From JBBRHH01 sp963788015 (GTDB lineage: Bacteria; Planctomycetota; Phycisphaerae; Tepidisphaerales; Tepidisphaeraceae): DNA of 64,000 bases. Below the pieces are notes generated by a model. The model saw only the letters and a list, made by a program, of their open reading frames with translations, was not told where the DNA came from and made no database searches. The stretch lies in NCBI GenBank assembly GCA_963788015.1, contig CAWBEY010000012.1, forward strand, positions 2,480,001 to 2,544,000, read 5' to 3'. Numbering within the stretch: position 1 is the first letter of the stretch; each line of letters starts with the position of its first letter. Below, piece after piece: positions 18,660 to 28,009 of this stretch. The translations under genes were made by a program, and so were the position numbers.

Positions 18660-19913
18660 AGCTCCCCCGTCGCCGCCGATCCGGCGGCATCGAAGAGTTC
18701 CAACTGCGCGCTGGGGCCGGACGACGCGCTGTCGCAGATCGGCTTGATCGATCCGGAGGGCGTCGGGGTTGTGATCGGCGGTGATGATGAAGGGGCGGAT
18801 CTTGTGGCCGGCCACACGCAGCTTTGCCAGATCGGCCAGTCGGAGGCTGCGATGACGGCGAATCTGGAGGATGCGCTCGACGTTGCGCACACCCAGGCCG
18901 GGCACTCGTAGAAGCCGCCACTTGGCCGCCTTATTGATGTCGACTGGAAACAGCTCGCGATGGCGAAGCGCCCAGGCGAGCTTGGGATCGCAATCGAGCG
19001 GCAGATCCGGCTCGGCTGTGCTGGTCAATTCCTCATCGCGAAAACCATAAAACCGCATCAGCCAATCCGCCTGATAGAGGCGATGCTCGCGCATCAATGG
19101 GCGGCGGCTGGGGCGGAAGGCGCGTGTCGGCGTGGGGGATGGGGCTGAAGGCCGAATAGTAGACGCGGCGCAGGCGGTGGCGCTGGTAGAGGTGATTCGC
19201 GGTGGCGAGGATGGTGCGGTCCGGGGTGGGGGTTGCGCCGATCACCATCTGCGTGCCCTGGCCGGCCGGGGCGTACGCTGGAGCGTGGCGGCTTTTGGCC
19301 CGCTCGTGCTTGGACTCGGCCACGCCGGCGGCGATGTTGGCCATGGAGCTTTCAATGACTGTCCGGCTCTTCTCGGGTGCAAGCTGATCCAGATCATTTT
19401 GGGTGGGCAGTTCGATGTTGGCGCTGAGCCGATCCGCATAACGACCGGCCGCCGCCAGTCAGATCGGCGCTCGCGCCCGGCACCGCCTTCAGATGGATGT
19501 AGCCGTTGAAGCGGTGCTCCTCGCGCAGCAGTCGGGCCACCTCGATCAACTGTTCCATGGTGTAGTCGGTGCTTTGGATGATGCCGGAGCTGAGGAAGAG
19601 GCCTTCGATGTAATTGCGTTTGTAGAACTCCATCGTCAGCCGCGCCACCTCGGCCGGCGTGAAGCGTGCGCCGCGGCGTATCGCTGGAGACGCGGTTGAC
19701 ACAAAATTTGCAGTCGTAGATGCAGTAGTTGGTGAGCAGCACCTTCAGCAGCGACACGCAGCGTCCGTCGGGCGTGTAGCTGTGGCAGATGCCGATCTTG
19801 TTGGTGTCGCCGAGGCTGTTGCCGTCGTTGGCGCGCTTTGATCCGCTTGAGGCGCACGAGGCATCGTACTTGGCCGCATCCGCCAGAATCGCCAGCCGCT
19901 GTTTCAGATCCAT
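18656..19913 (-). CDS. Putative DNA modification/repair radical SAM protein, frameshifted
   Basis: Starts at 19913 (MDLKQRLAILADAAKYDASC). The radical SAM cysteines are in NYCIYDCKFCVNR (C-x3-C-x2-C). Later frames give LTMEFYKRNYIEGLFLSSGI, GQGTQMVIGATPTPDRTIL, a YQADWLMRFYGF segment, and a helix-hairpin-helix-like region (RVPGLGVRNVERILQIRRH) suited to DNA contact, ending QLELFDAAGSAATGEL. Shifts occur near 19690, 19240-19400, 19080-19110 and 18700. The architecture matches TIGR03916-type proteins, which are regularly found beside UdgX/DUF4130 genes, exactly as here. Biochemical role is not established. Confidence 0.8.
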
Positions 19914-20042
19914 GGCACTCGCTCCTGCACCTAACACAATACGAATGCCGGAGGCAGCGGTCGAATGTCGGCGCGAGTTTTCACAATTGTTGAAACCCGA
20001 GCGGCCGGCCCTATAGTCTTGCGAAATCAAAGAGAGGTTCAC

Positions 20043-20541
20043 ATGCCCGCCGATCACTCCTTCGACATCGTTTCGGAGATCGACCTTCAGGAAATGGACA
20101 ACGCGGTTAATCAGGCCGTGAAGGAAATCCAGACGCGCTACGACTTCAAAGGCACGGCCGCTTCACTGGAGTTTAATCGCAAGGACAAGGAGTTGACGCT
20201 GACGGCCGACGCCGAGCCGCAGCTGGAGTCGGTGAAGAAGGTGCTGATCGAAAAGATGATCAAGCGGGGCGTTGATCCCAAGTCGCTGGACCCGCAGAAG
20301 ACCGAGCAGGCCACGCACAAGACCGTGCGCCAGAAAGTGAAGCTCAAGAGCGGCATCGACAAGGACACCTCCAAGTTGATTCAAAAAGCCATCAAGGAGC
20401 TGAAGGTGAAGGTGAACGCGTCGATTCAAGGGGAGCAGCTTGCGCGTCACGGGGTCGAAGCTGGATGATTTGCAGGCCGTGCAGCAGCACCTGCGGGCCA
20501 ATCCGGTTGGGATTCCATTGCAATTCCAGAATTACAAATAA
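20043..20541 (+). CDS. yajQ: YajQ family nucleotide-binding protein, one frameshift
   Basis: Starts at ATG 20043 (MPADHSFDIVSEIDLQEMDN) and carries family segments AVKEIQTRYDFKGT, KLKSGIDKDTSKLIQKAIKE and KVNASIQGEQL. A frameshift near 20440 diverts the open frame to a false stop at 20468. In the corrected frame it reads RVTGSKLDDLQAVQQHL and ends IPLQFQNYK at 20541, the normal YajQ terminus. The span is one base longer than a multiple of three, so one inserted base accounts for it. Members bind nucleotides, including cyclic di-GMP in some species. Length of about 165 residues is standard. Confidence 0.9.
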
Positions 20542-20701
20542 TATCAGCGGGGGCAGTACAGTGGCCTTCACATCCTGCCTGGCGGCGCGAAAACGGCTGC
20601 TCCTCCCATAACCTTTGCAGCGCCAGACACCTGCGGCGAGGGTTCAAGTGTCTTGCAGGCACCGCCGATGAGCAGTTGAGTCTATCCTAGGAGTCATCTG
20701 C

Positions 20702-21080
20702 ATGTCTTGTTGGGTTGCCCCCGCAGTCGCGGCCGAGTTTTGGGGAGTTTCGGTTGAGCACGTGCTTGGCCTGATCCAGAATGGGACCATCTCCACAAAG
20801 CTTGAACTGGGCTTTACCCTGCTGGACATCGCGCCGGGCGATTCGGGTCAATCACTGCGGCACCACGCGCCGCCGCCCCCTACTTATAAAGCGAGGGAAA
20901 CGACGGGCGCCTGCGAGCCTGATCTTGCCGAAATGATTATGTTCGTGTCCGACACGCCGTTGCAGGTCCACCAGATCCACGACACGTCACTCGACTTTGA
21001 CTGGCGCAGTTTCTCGACGGGCAACCGCCCGGACGCGCCGTGCTCCTGCTCCCATTGCCCCGCAGGCGCTGGCGGCTTGA
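20702..21080 (+). CDS. Small HTH-like hypothetical protein
   Basis: Begins MSCWVAPAVAAEFWGVSVEH followed by VLGLIQNGTISTKLELGFTL, resembling the MerR/excisionase-type winged helix used to read DNA, followed by a polar, Pro-rich tail. The frame in use becomes implausible near 21010. A one-base shift gives a tail ending TRRAPAPIAPQALAA and a stop at 21078-21080, just clear of the convergent ppk2 gene, so a frameshift is likely. The family is not identified with certainty. Upstream, 20542-20701 holds no gene. Confidence 0.45.
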
Positions 21081-21089
21081 GCAATACCA

Positions 21090-21896
21090 TTAGTCGATGC
21101 GGATCTTCTCGATGCCCGGAACCGGCGGTGGGTATTTCATATCCAGCTTTTCCAACCGCCGCACGATCGCGTCGGACACCACCCAGTTGCGAAACCATTT
21201 GTGGTTGGATGGAACGACGTGCCATGGCGCATGTTTCGTCGAGCATTTTTCGAGCAGGTCCTCAAAGGCCTCTTGGTATTCGCCCCAGAGTTTTCGGTCG
21301 TCCAGATCGCCGGGATTGAATTTCCAGTTCTTTGACGGATCGGCCAGCCGCGCCTGCATGCGCTTCATTTGTTCGTCCTTGGAGATGTGCAGGAAGAACT
21401 TGAGAATCACGATCCCCTCGGCCGTCAGCATCTCCTCAAAATCATTGATCTGCTGGTATCGCTTTGACCACACTTTCTCAGGCGCGAGCTTTCGCACCCG
21501 CTCCACCAGCACGCTTTCGTAGTGCGAGCGATTGAAAATTCCGATCATCCCGCGCGGCGGAACACGCAGGTGATAACGCCAGAAAAAGTCGTGGGCCTTT
21601 TCCTCCGTGGACGGCACCTTGAAGCTGGCGACCTGGCACCCCTGCGGATTGACGCCGCTGAAGACGTGCTCGATGGCCCCGTCCTTGCCGCCGGCGTCCA
21701 TGGCCTGAAAGACGATCAACACGCCGTGCTTCGCTTGGGCGTATAAAACATCCTGCAGCCCGGCCAGCTTCTTCAGGTTCTTTTCAATCCTGGGCTGCGC
21801 GTCGTCTTTGTCCTTGAAGCCGCCGATGTCGTCGGTGGCCCATTTCTTCAGGTTGACCCTGGTGTGCGGCTTCACCAGATAAGGGGCGTCGTGCAT
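21090..21896 (-). CDS. ppk2: Polyphosphate kinase 2 family protein
   Basis: An intact 268-residue PPK2. The Walker A-like loop is QAMDAGGKDGAIEHV, followed by the family segments FFWRYHLRVPPRGMIGIFNR and SHYESVLVERV, then a lid module (FEEMLTAEGIVILKFFLHIS) and WHVVPSNHKWFRNW near the end. PPK2 enzymes transfer phosphate between polyphosphate and nucleotides; length and the single domain suit the class that phosphorylates NMP or NDP. It is cytoplasmic, monocistronic, and convergent with the small HTH-like gene 9 bp away. Confidence 0.92.
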   Translation of the reverse strand: MHDAPYLVKPHTRVNLKKWATDDIGGFKDKDDAQPRIEKNLKKLAGLQDVLYAQAKHGVLIVFQAMDAGGKDGAIEHVFSGVNPQGCQVASFKVPSTEEKAHDFFWRYHLRVPPRGMIGIFNRSHYESVLVERVRKLAPEKVWSKRYQQINDFEEMLTAEGIVILKFFLHISKDEQMKRMQARLADPSKNWKFNPGDLDDRKLWGEYQEAFEDLLEKCSTKHAPWHVVPSNHKWFRNWVVSDAIVRRLEKLDMKYPPPVPGIEKIRID

Positions 21897-21935
21897 TCGA
21901 TTCTCCTGACATTCAAAGCCGCGTTATCGTCGAGG

Positions 21936-22938
21936 CTACTTTGCTTTGGTCCCCTCGGCATTTTTTACCGTCATGACTGGCACCTGCGTGGGCGTTGTCA
22001 CTGCGGCGAACTGGTCCCAGGATTTTTGAATCACGTCGGACGGCGGCATCTCGCCGTCGGCGATCAGGAAGCGGTATTTCACCGTCAGCGCCTCCCCGTT
22101 CTTGATTTGCGCTTTGAAGAACGCCCCGAATCGGCCGTAGTCGCGGTAGGCCGAATAATGCGTCTGTTTTGGATTTGTCGGAGCGTTCATCTCCACCACG
22201 CTATAGCGATGATCGTGCAGGGTGTACGACTCGCCCACCCAGGGAAAATCCAGGTCCTTATGCGCGTCAGGGTTCTGCGTCGGAAAGACATACACCGTCT
22301 CCTTGGAGCTGATGTCGGCGCCGGGCGAAAGTGGACGCCCGCGTGTTCGGGGTCGCCGTCGAGGCTGATGTCGCCGTTGGGCGCATTCGAGCTTCGACGA
22401 GAAGTCGATGATCAGCCGGGCCGGGGCCGGGGCGCGGCGGAAGGTCATCGTCCGCTCCTCCTCAATCAGCGGCTTGCCCTCTTCGGCGATCCAGTGCGTG
22501 AGGGACGTGAACGTGGCCTGGTCGGCGTCGGCCTTTTGATCGGTGAACTTCTGGTGGACGATATCGCCGCCCTTCATGTGCCAGCGATCATACTTCTTGC
22601 CGTTGAAGGTGATCTGGTTCCAGCCGATGAAGATGCCGCGATGATGGGGAAACGTGCCGCCGGGGCCTTTGGTGATCGGCTCTTTTCCTTCGGCGTCAAA
22701 GACGTGCAGGTACGGCTTGTACGTCTCCAGATGTTTGGCATCGCTGGACGTGTCGTGGGCGTACATGTACGCGGCCGACCGTCTTCCCATCGAGCAGCAC
22801 GTCCAGATGGTCGCCCGCCACGTCGCTGAACGAAAATCCCTTGGCGTCGCCCGGCGCTGCGTCGGCCGCCCGCGCTGCGCTTGCCATCACCATCATCGCC
22901 AACACAACGCCGCTAACACCCAACAATCGCGCCACCAT
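21936..22938 (-). CDS. Secreted DUF6807-like (PmoA-type) protein, frameshifted
   Basis: Starts at 22938 with a signal peptide (RLLGVSGVVLAMMVMASAAR) and continues in DUF6807-like style: AAYMYAHDTSSDAKHLETYK, GTFPHHRGIFIGWN, GKKYDRWHMKGGDIVHQKF, then the closing FFKAQIKNGEALTVKYRF. One frameshift near 22785 joins the leader to the main frame. A second pair near 22335-22390 is self-compensating: the middle frame reads nonsense, while the alternative frame gives NGDISLDGDPEHAGVHFRP. In planctomycetes such proteins often sit beside membrane-bound dehydrogenases of the type found 24 bp upstream here, so the two are probably one operon. Enzymatic role unknown. Confidence 0.75.
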
Positions 22939-22961
22939 CGTCTGCCTCGCTTTCAAAAATT

Positions 22962-25549
22962 CTATTTGATCTGCAACAGTTCCTCGGCCGTCCATTGCGT
23001 GTCGCCGCGCTCGGCCGTTTCTTTGCGAACCGCGCGACCGTCGCCGGTTCCACAGGGTTGGCCTCATGGCCCCACTCGCGGCGAATATACGTCAATATGC
23101 CGGCGGCCTGCTCATCATCAAACGCCCGCATGCTGGGCATTTCCAGATCCATGGTCTTTTTCCCTACCTTGATCGGCCCGCGCAGGCCGCACAAGCAGGA
23201 TCCGCGTCACCCGATCTTCCGGCCCCAGCACCCAATCACTGTCCACCAGCGGCGGCGCGATCCCATCCTGCCCCAGGCCCGAGGGCTGATGACAGGTCGC
23301 GCAGTTCTGCGTAAACAATTCCTTCCCGGCCGAATAACGCTTCTCCTGCGCATCCGTCAACGGCTTGAGCGGCGGGGTTGTATCTCCCGGTTTGCCCGGC
23401 CAGCTCATGCTGGCCTCGGCCTTTTTGGCCATTTTTGCGACGTTTGCATCCGTGTTTGTCAGCAGCTTGGGCAACGCGGCCGGCTCGCGCGCAGGCGCAG
23501 CCGGCGGGAGGTTACACTTTTGGACTTGCGTTGGGGCGACCGCCTCATCCACGCCCGACAGCATCGCCTCCTGCGCCGCCCTGGCCGTCGGGGGCTGCTG
23601 CGCGATGAGGTCGAGCAGCTTCTCGATTCGCTCGCCGCTGCGCCGCGCACCACGCAGCTTGCGAGTTCGGAAAACAACTCGGTGGTGCCCTTCCCTGCCT
23701 GTCCCAGGCCTTTGCTTGCGAGCAGGCCGCCCAGCAGTTCCAGCTCCCGGCCGGCCGCGCCGCTGATGGCGGCGCTGCGGAAAATCGGCTCGTCCACATG
23801 CTTCCACAACACCCCCACCACCTCCGCCTGAAGCTCCGGAATATCCGGCGACCCCATGCTCAACAACTGCAACCCCACAGCCGCGTCGGCATCCTGCCCG
23901 AGCGCCAAAACCGCCTTGAGCGTCGAGTCGCCGGTGTGCTTGCGGATGAGATACTCACCCAGCCGCATGGCCGACACGCGCACCCGCGCATCGGCGTCAT
24001 GCAGCGCCCCGGCCACCACTTCGTCCTCCAGTTGCCCGATTCCCTCCAGTGCATACGGCGCATGAATTTTCGCCAGCGGCGTGACGCCGGGCGACTTGCC
24101 GCCCACCACATCATTCAGCAACGGCGCGGCCGACTCGTCCTGCCGCTCAACCAGTAGCCGCTGCGCCGTATCGCGCCACCAGCCGTTTGCGTTCGATAAC
24201 GTCTTCACCAGCTCCGCCACCGGCGCTTTCGACAATCGCGGCCACGCTCCCGGCTGCGCCGACTCATGCACGATCCGCCAGATTCGACCCCGATGCCCAT
24301 CGTTCTTGTCCAGATCGCGCTTCTTGATCTGATCGTCCAGGTAAGCGCTGACGTACGCCTTGTGCTGCAAAATCCCGTGATACAAATCGACCACGTACAT
24401 CGACCCATCCGGCGCGGTGTACAAGTTCACAGGCCGAAAGCGCTCGTCAGTCGACGTTAAAAAATCTACGCCGTCGTGCTGAACGCTCTTGGCCGAAATG
24501 GCCAGCCCCTGCTGCGTAAGCACCTGCCGGCTCACCAGATTGCCCGCCGGTTCGCACACGAACGCGTTGCCCTGATACTCGGCGGGAACTTGTCGCCGCG
24601 GTAGATGGTCGGGCCGCACGATGCCGTCACCCGCTGCAATTTCCCATCGACGTTACAATCGTCGGTATATCCGCGATTCACACCCGGATTCACGCGGCGA
24701 GGGAAAAGTCGCGTTGGAGGCGATGCCGACGTTCACGCCCGCCGGCGCTGGCTGATACGGGTTGCGGGTCAGATATTGCGCGGCGGCAAAATCGCACCGC
24801 AGCATAGAGCTGTTGGAGTTGTAAAACAGCCGGCCGACATCGTCCTGGGCGATGCCCCATTGGCCGCTCGACATGGCCCCATCGCGAAGGAACTGCCCCT
24901 TGAGATATCGAAATCGGGCTGGCCAGTTGGCGTTGTAGTACCAATTGTCGAGCGTCCACACCAGGCCGTTGGCCATGTGCTCGGGGTTCGGGTTGCGCGA
25001 CCCAAAATCCGTAAACACCGCCTTCTTCTGATCGCACACGCCGTCGCCCTTGGTGTCCTTGCAAAACCACACAGTGGGAGGCTCGGCCACCAGCACACCG
25101 TCCCCCGCAAGCGCCACCGCGCGGGGAATAATCAGGCCGTCCAAAAACACTGTCCGCTTGTCCAGCTTCCCATCGCCGTGCGTGCTTTCCAGCCGCGCGA
25201 TTCGCCCCACCGGATCAAACTCCCCCGTCCCTTTCACGTCGGCCATATACCCGCGCAGCTCCACCACGTACACCCGCCCATCGGCATCAAAGGTGAGCGC
25301 GATGGGCTCTTCGACCATCGGCTCCGCAGCCACCAGCTCAATGCGAAAACCGGGCGGCAACTTAAACGTCTTCTGCTCCTCTTCTGGCGTCCGAACCGGC
25401 GCGGGCGGAATTTCGCCCTTGATGTGATATTTGGGCTGCTGCTTGGCAAGATCGCCCCCGGCCGGCCCGGCGGATAGGTAAAGGGCCACGGAGAAGACGA
25501 TGGCACACCCGAGGAGGGGGACCAGGCGAGATGGTTGGGTTGAGAGCAT
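22962..25549 (-). CDS. PVC-type heme-binding (CxxCH) membrane-bound dehydrogenase with HEAT repeats, frameshifted
   Basis: One gene in several frames. It begins with a signal/anchor (LLGCAIVFSVALYLSAGPAG). A beta-propeller dehydrogenase domain of the TIGR02604 type follows (LPPGFRIELVAAEPMVEEPI, DGRVYVVELRGYMADV, LYTAPDGSMYVVDLYHGI). HEAT-like helices come next (AKIHAPYALEGIGQLEDEVV). The C-terminal cytochrome c domain has the heme motif CATCH in LFTQNCATCHQPSGLGQDGI, and its distal half (LEMPSMRAFDDEQAAGILTY) is in another frame. The protein ends TAEELLQIK at 22962. Shifts lie near 24700, 24610, 23650, 23190 and 23040. This large family is characteristic of Planctomycetes and Verrucomicrobia, and is thought to oxidise sugars or alcohols in the periplasm. 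Confidence 0.85.
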
Positions 25550-26311
25550 AATCCATTCCGATGTATTCGGGCGGGCGGCGGGGCCTGCCCTTCAAAGTGC
25601 AAATGAGTTTATCACAGCCGGGTGAAAATTGGCCAATTGCGCTTTCTGTCACTGATGCGGCGGCTGCACTTGAAATCGAAATGCCATTGGTTACCAGGGA
25701 GCCGCGGAGGCACGGGGGAAGACGGTCGGGAGAGCGCCACAGAGGACGCAGTAGACACAGAGGAAGAGGCTGGGAAGGGGCGGAAAGTTCGAAGTATGGA
25801 GGACGAAGTCAGAATGGAGGAGATGGGCGGTGGGCTTGATGGGTTTGGGTGCGTTTTGTGTTGTCGTAATTGACTTGTGCGCGTCAGCTTGGGAGGGGGA
25901 TGAGGATTGACAAGGGGTTATGGAAGAAAGGGTTGATTGAAATCGACACACAACCGACACAAAACCGACTACAAATTGACACACAACCGACCACCAACCG
26001 ACACACAACCAGCACACAAAGGGACTATAACCGACACTTAACCGACACATGGAATCGCTGCTTGAAGTGGGTGTCCTGGGCATGGAGAGGGAAGCCCCGG
26101 ATGTACATCCGGGGCTGCGATTGGTTGTGGGATTGATGGTCATGGGATTGATGGTCATGGCTCCCCTGGTTGTGCTCCAATGGTTGGAGCGGCGGTCGCT
26201 GGTGATTGGCCGGGTGACGCTGAAGGTAGTGTAGCTGGATGTTAGGTTAGTGTCAAGGAAATTCCATGGCCACGACGCATGGGCGGGGCGGGTTCGGGTT
26301 AGAATTGGGCG
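25550..26311. other. Non-coding interval with a tandem array
   Basis: No convincing gene in about 760 bp. 25690-25770 contains GAGG/CACGG words resembling, in inverse orientation, the periodic element near 17046. 25941-26050 is a degenerate tandem array of CCGACACACAA-type units. 26131-26160 repeats GGGATTGATGGTCAT twice. Open frames on both strands across the array are repetitive and lack start signals. Confidence 0.5.
25941..26050. repeat. Degenerate tandem repeat, CCGACACACAA unit
   Basis: About ten iterations of a 10-13 bp unit with consensus CCGACACACAA (variants CCGACACAAAA, CCGACCACCAA, CCGACACTTAA). It lies between the dehydrogenase gene and the zinc-ribbon protein gene. Not a CRISPR: units abut without spacers. 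Confidence 0.75.
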
Positions 26312-26873
26312 ATGCGACGTCTTGCCTACTGGGCCTTGAACGTTGTCGTGGGGTTGTCATTTGTGATGGCACTGGCGATCGGTGTGATTTGGGTCCGCAG
26401 CTACTGGGTTGGCGATGAGTTTGAGTGGCTAAAGGATCGTTGGAGCCTGTGATGCACAGCGACACCATTTGCGTCGTCTGCGATAGTGGGGGAATTAGAA
26501 TCTCACGCGAGCATCTTGAGGGTTGGGTTGCCATTGGGATCGGTTTGATCACTGGCGGCGCTGGCCTGATGGTTATCCTGATTGCCCTAGTTATTCGATT
26601 TACGGGATGCCCGCGATGAGGGTTAGCAATCTAGGGTTTCAATTGGTTTACCTCGATAAGAATGGCCAGCGCGTTAAAAGTTTGACTGTGCCATTGCCCG
26701 CCATCATGGTGATGGCGCTGATCCTGCCGGCCATTCAGACTCGAAAGATATTGAAGAAACGGCGTGTTTTGCAGGGCAACCTTTGCGCTGTCTGTGGATA
26801 CGATCTTCGCGCCACGCCAGATCGTTGCCCGGAGTGCGGCGTGGCGGCGGTGCTAAAATTGCCGCCAATGTGA
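26312..26873 (+). CDS. Small membrane protein with C-terminal zinc ribbon, frameshifted
   Basis: The first frame from ATG 26312 gives a membrane segment (LNVVVGLSFVMALAIGVIWV) followed by RSYWVGDEFEWL. The second (about 26445-26615) gives DTICVVCDSGGIRISREHL and another hydrophobic stretch. The third gives a further hydrophobic run (PAIMVMALILPAIQTRKIL) and the zinc ribbon LCAVCGYDLRATPDRCPECG (C-x2-C...C-x2-C). The order membrane anchor, soluble loop, membrane anchor, zinc ribbon matches a family I know from planctomycete genomes, of about 180 residues, unknown role. It ends 10 bp before csrA on the same strand. Confidence 0.65.
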
Positions 26874-26883
26874 GGCCGTAAGG

Positions 26884-27204
26884 ATGCTCGTTCTCTCCCG
26901 CAAACCCGGCACGTCGATCATCTACACCTGCCCCGATGAAACGTGCGTTATCACGGTGCTGGAGATATTCCCCCGGCATGTTTCGATTCTGGTGAGCCGG
27001 GCGTTGTCCATTCGCCCGGGTGAGCTTGACGTTCGCACCCTCCGGGTTGATTTTAATTCCAGCGTGGAGATCAGCGCGACCAACAAAGTAACGCTGGTGG
27101 ATATTCGGCCGGATCGAGCACTGGTTGGGATTGAACCGCCGATGCATGGGTCGGTGCATCGCCTGGAAGTGTACGAGGCGCTGAAGGCTAAAGGCGGGGT
27201 GTAA
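26884..27204 (+). CDS. csrA: Enlarged CsrA-like RNA-binding regulator
   Basis: A 106-residue protein opening with the canonical MLVLSRKPGTSI and closing with ALVGIEPPMHGSVHRLEVYE, which contains the Arg (residue 93) equivalent to RNA-contacting Arg44 of CsrA. Normal CsrA is about 60-75 residues. Here about 40 extra residues separate the two signatures and include what looks like a second strand pair: CVITVLEIFPRHVSILVS (21-38) and VTLVDIRPDRALVGI (69-83) are both CsrA-like. It may be an internally duplicated or domain-swapped CsrA that binds mRNA leaders. It has its own downstream terminator and is convergent with the ribosomal block. Confidence 0.8.
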   Translation: MLVLSRKPGTSIIYTCPDETCVITVLEIFPRHVSILVSRALSIRPGELDVRTLRVDFNSSVEISATNKVTLVDIRPDRALVGIEPPMHGSVHRLEVYEALKAKGGV

Positions 27205-27244
27205 CTTAGGGCGACCTCGCCTTTGGTGATTGTTCCTGCGGAAC

Positions 27245-27272
27245 CTCGGGCGGGGCGCCCGAGCCACTTTTT
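27245..27272 (+). terminator. Intrinsic terminator of csrA
   Basis: CTCGGGCG, a GGG loop and CGCCCGAG form a perfect 8-bp GC-rich stem (27245-27263), followed by CCAC and a TTTTT run (27268-27272). It is 41 bp after the csrA stop, in the right orientation. Confidence 0.75.
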
Positions 27273-27324
27273 GGTTTGGTTACGGCCGGTTGCAACTTGG
27301 GAGCGGGTCTGGCGACGCCAGTAG

Positions 27325-27353
27325 AAAAGCCACGAAGCGTGAAGCTTCGTGGC
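27325..27353 (-). terminator. Intrinsic terminator of the ribosomal block
   Basis: On the minus strand GCCACGAAGC, a five-base loop and GCTTCGTGGC form a perfect 10-bp stem, followed immediately by TTTTCT. It begins 42 bp after the rplQ stop and closes the long ribosomal protein transcription unit. Confidence 0.8.
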
Positions 27354-27394
27354 TTTGGTTTGGCTAAATTTTTGATCAGCCTGCGCTGCCGGGT

Positions 27395-27937
27395 TCAGGC
27401 CGGCGCTGTTTCGGTCGTGGACGTTTCGGCGGGCTTTTCAGCGCGGTCTTTCTTTAACACTTTGCCGGCGAACTGGTGGCGGCGTTCGTTGCGGCGGCGG
27501 CGCAGGCCGGCGCTGCGGCGGGGCGTCCCGCGCGGGACGGATTCTTCGGTGAGCAACTGCAATAGCACCAGGCTGCCGCCGTCGCCGATGCGGTGATCGC
27601 TCAGCTTGATGATGCGCGTGTAGCCGCCATTGCGGTCCACGAACATGGGGGCCAGTTCGCTGAAGAGCTTCTGCACCACGGTTTTGCCGGTGAACTCCTG
27701 CTTCTCATCGACCAGGCGGCGGTCGTTGAGGATGGCGATCACCCGGCGGCGGGCCGTCAGGGTGTTGAGGCGAGCCAGGGTGATGAGCTTTTCAGCCATC
27801 GCCTTGACTTCCTTGGCCTTGGGAAGGGTGGTGCGAACCTTGCCGTGCTCGAAAAGGCTTTGCACGAGGTTGCGACGCATGGACTTGCGATGCTCGCTGT
27901 CGCGACTGAGCTGGCGGCCGCGCATTCTGTGACGCAT
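27395..27937 (-). CDS. rplQ: 50S ribosomal protein L17 with C-terminal extension
   Basis: The N-terminal 115 residues are a standard L17 (MRHRMRGRQLSRDSEHRKSM, MRRNLVQSLFEHGKVRTTLP, RNGGYTRIIKLSDHRIGDG). The protein continues for about 60 residues as a basic then acidic/Thr-rich tail (RRSAGLRRRRNERRHQFAGK). Total is 180 residues against about 120 in many bacteria. It is the last gene of the ribosomal block, 72 bp after rpoA, followed by a strong terminator. Confidence 0.95.
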   Translation of the reverse strand: MRHRMRGRQLSRDSEHRKSMRRNLVQSLFEHGKVRTTLPKAKEVKAMAEKLITLARLNTLTARRRVIAILNDRRLVDEKQEFTGKTVVQKLFSELAPMFVDRNGGYTRIIKLSDHRIGDGGSLVLLQLLTEESVPRGTPRRSAGLRRRRNERRHQFAGKVLKKDRAEKPAETSTTETAPA

Positions 27938-28009
27938 GACTTACTCCAAACTTAAATAACTCGTATCTCTCAAAACGCGGCGCTGCTCCAACAGTGCGAC
28001 TGCTAAGGA

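Noticed and set aside
25941..26050. CRISPR array
   Set aside because: Units are 10-13 bp, abut directly and have no unique spacers; no cas gene is in the window.
25691..26158. 155-residue minus-strand membrane-like protein
   Set aside because: Its hydrophobic repeats come from translating the CCGACACACAA array; no start site or family pattern.
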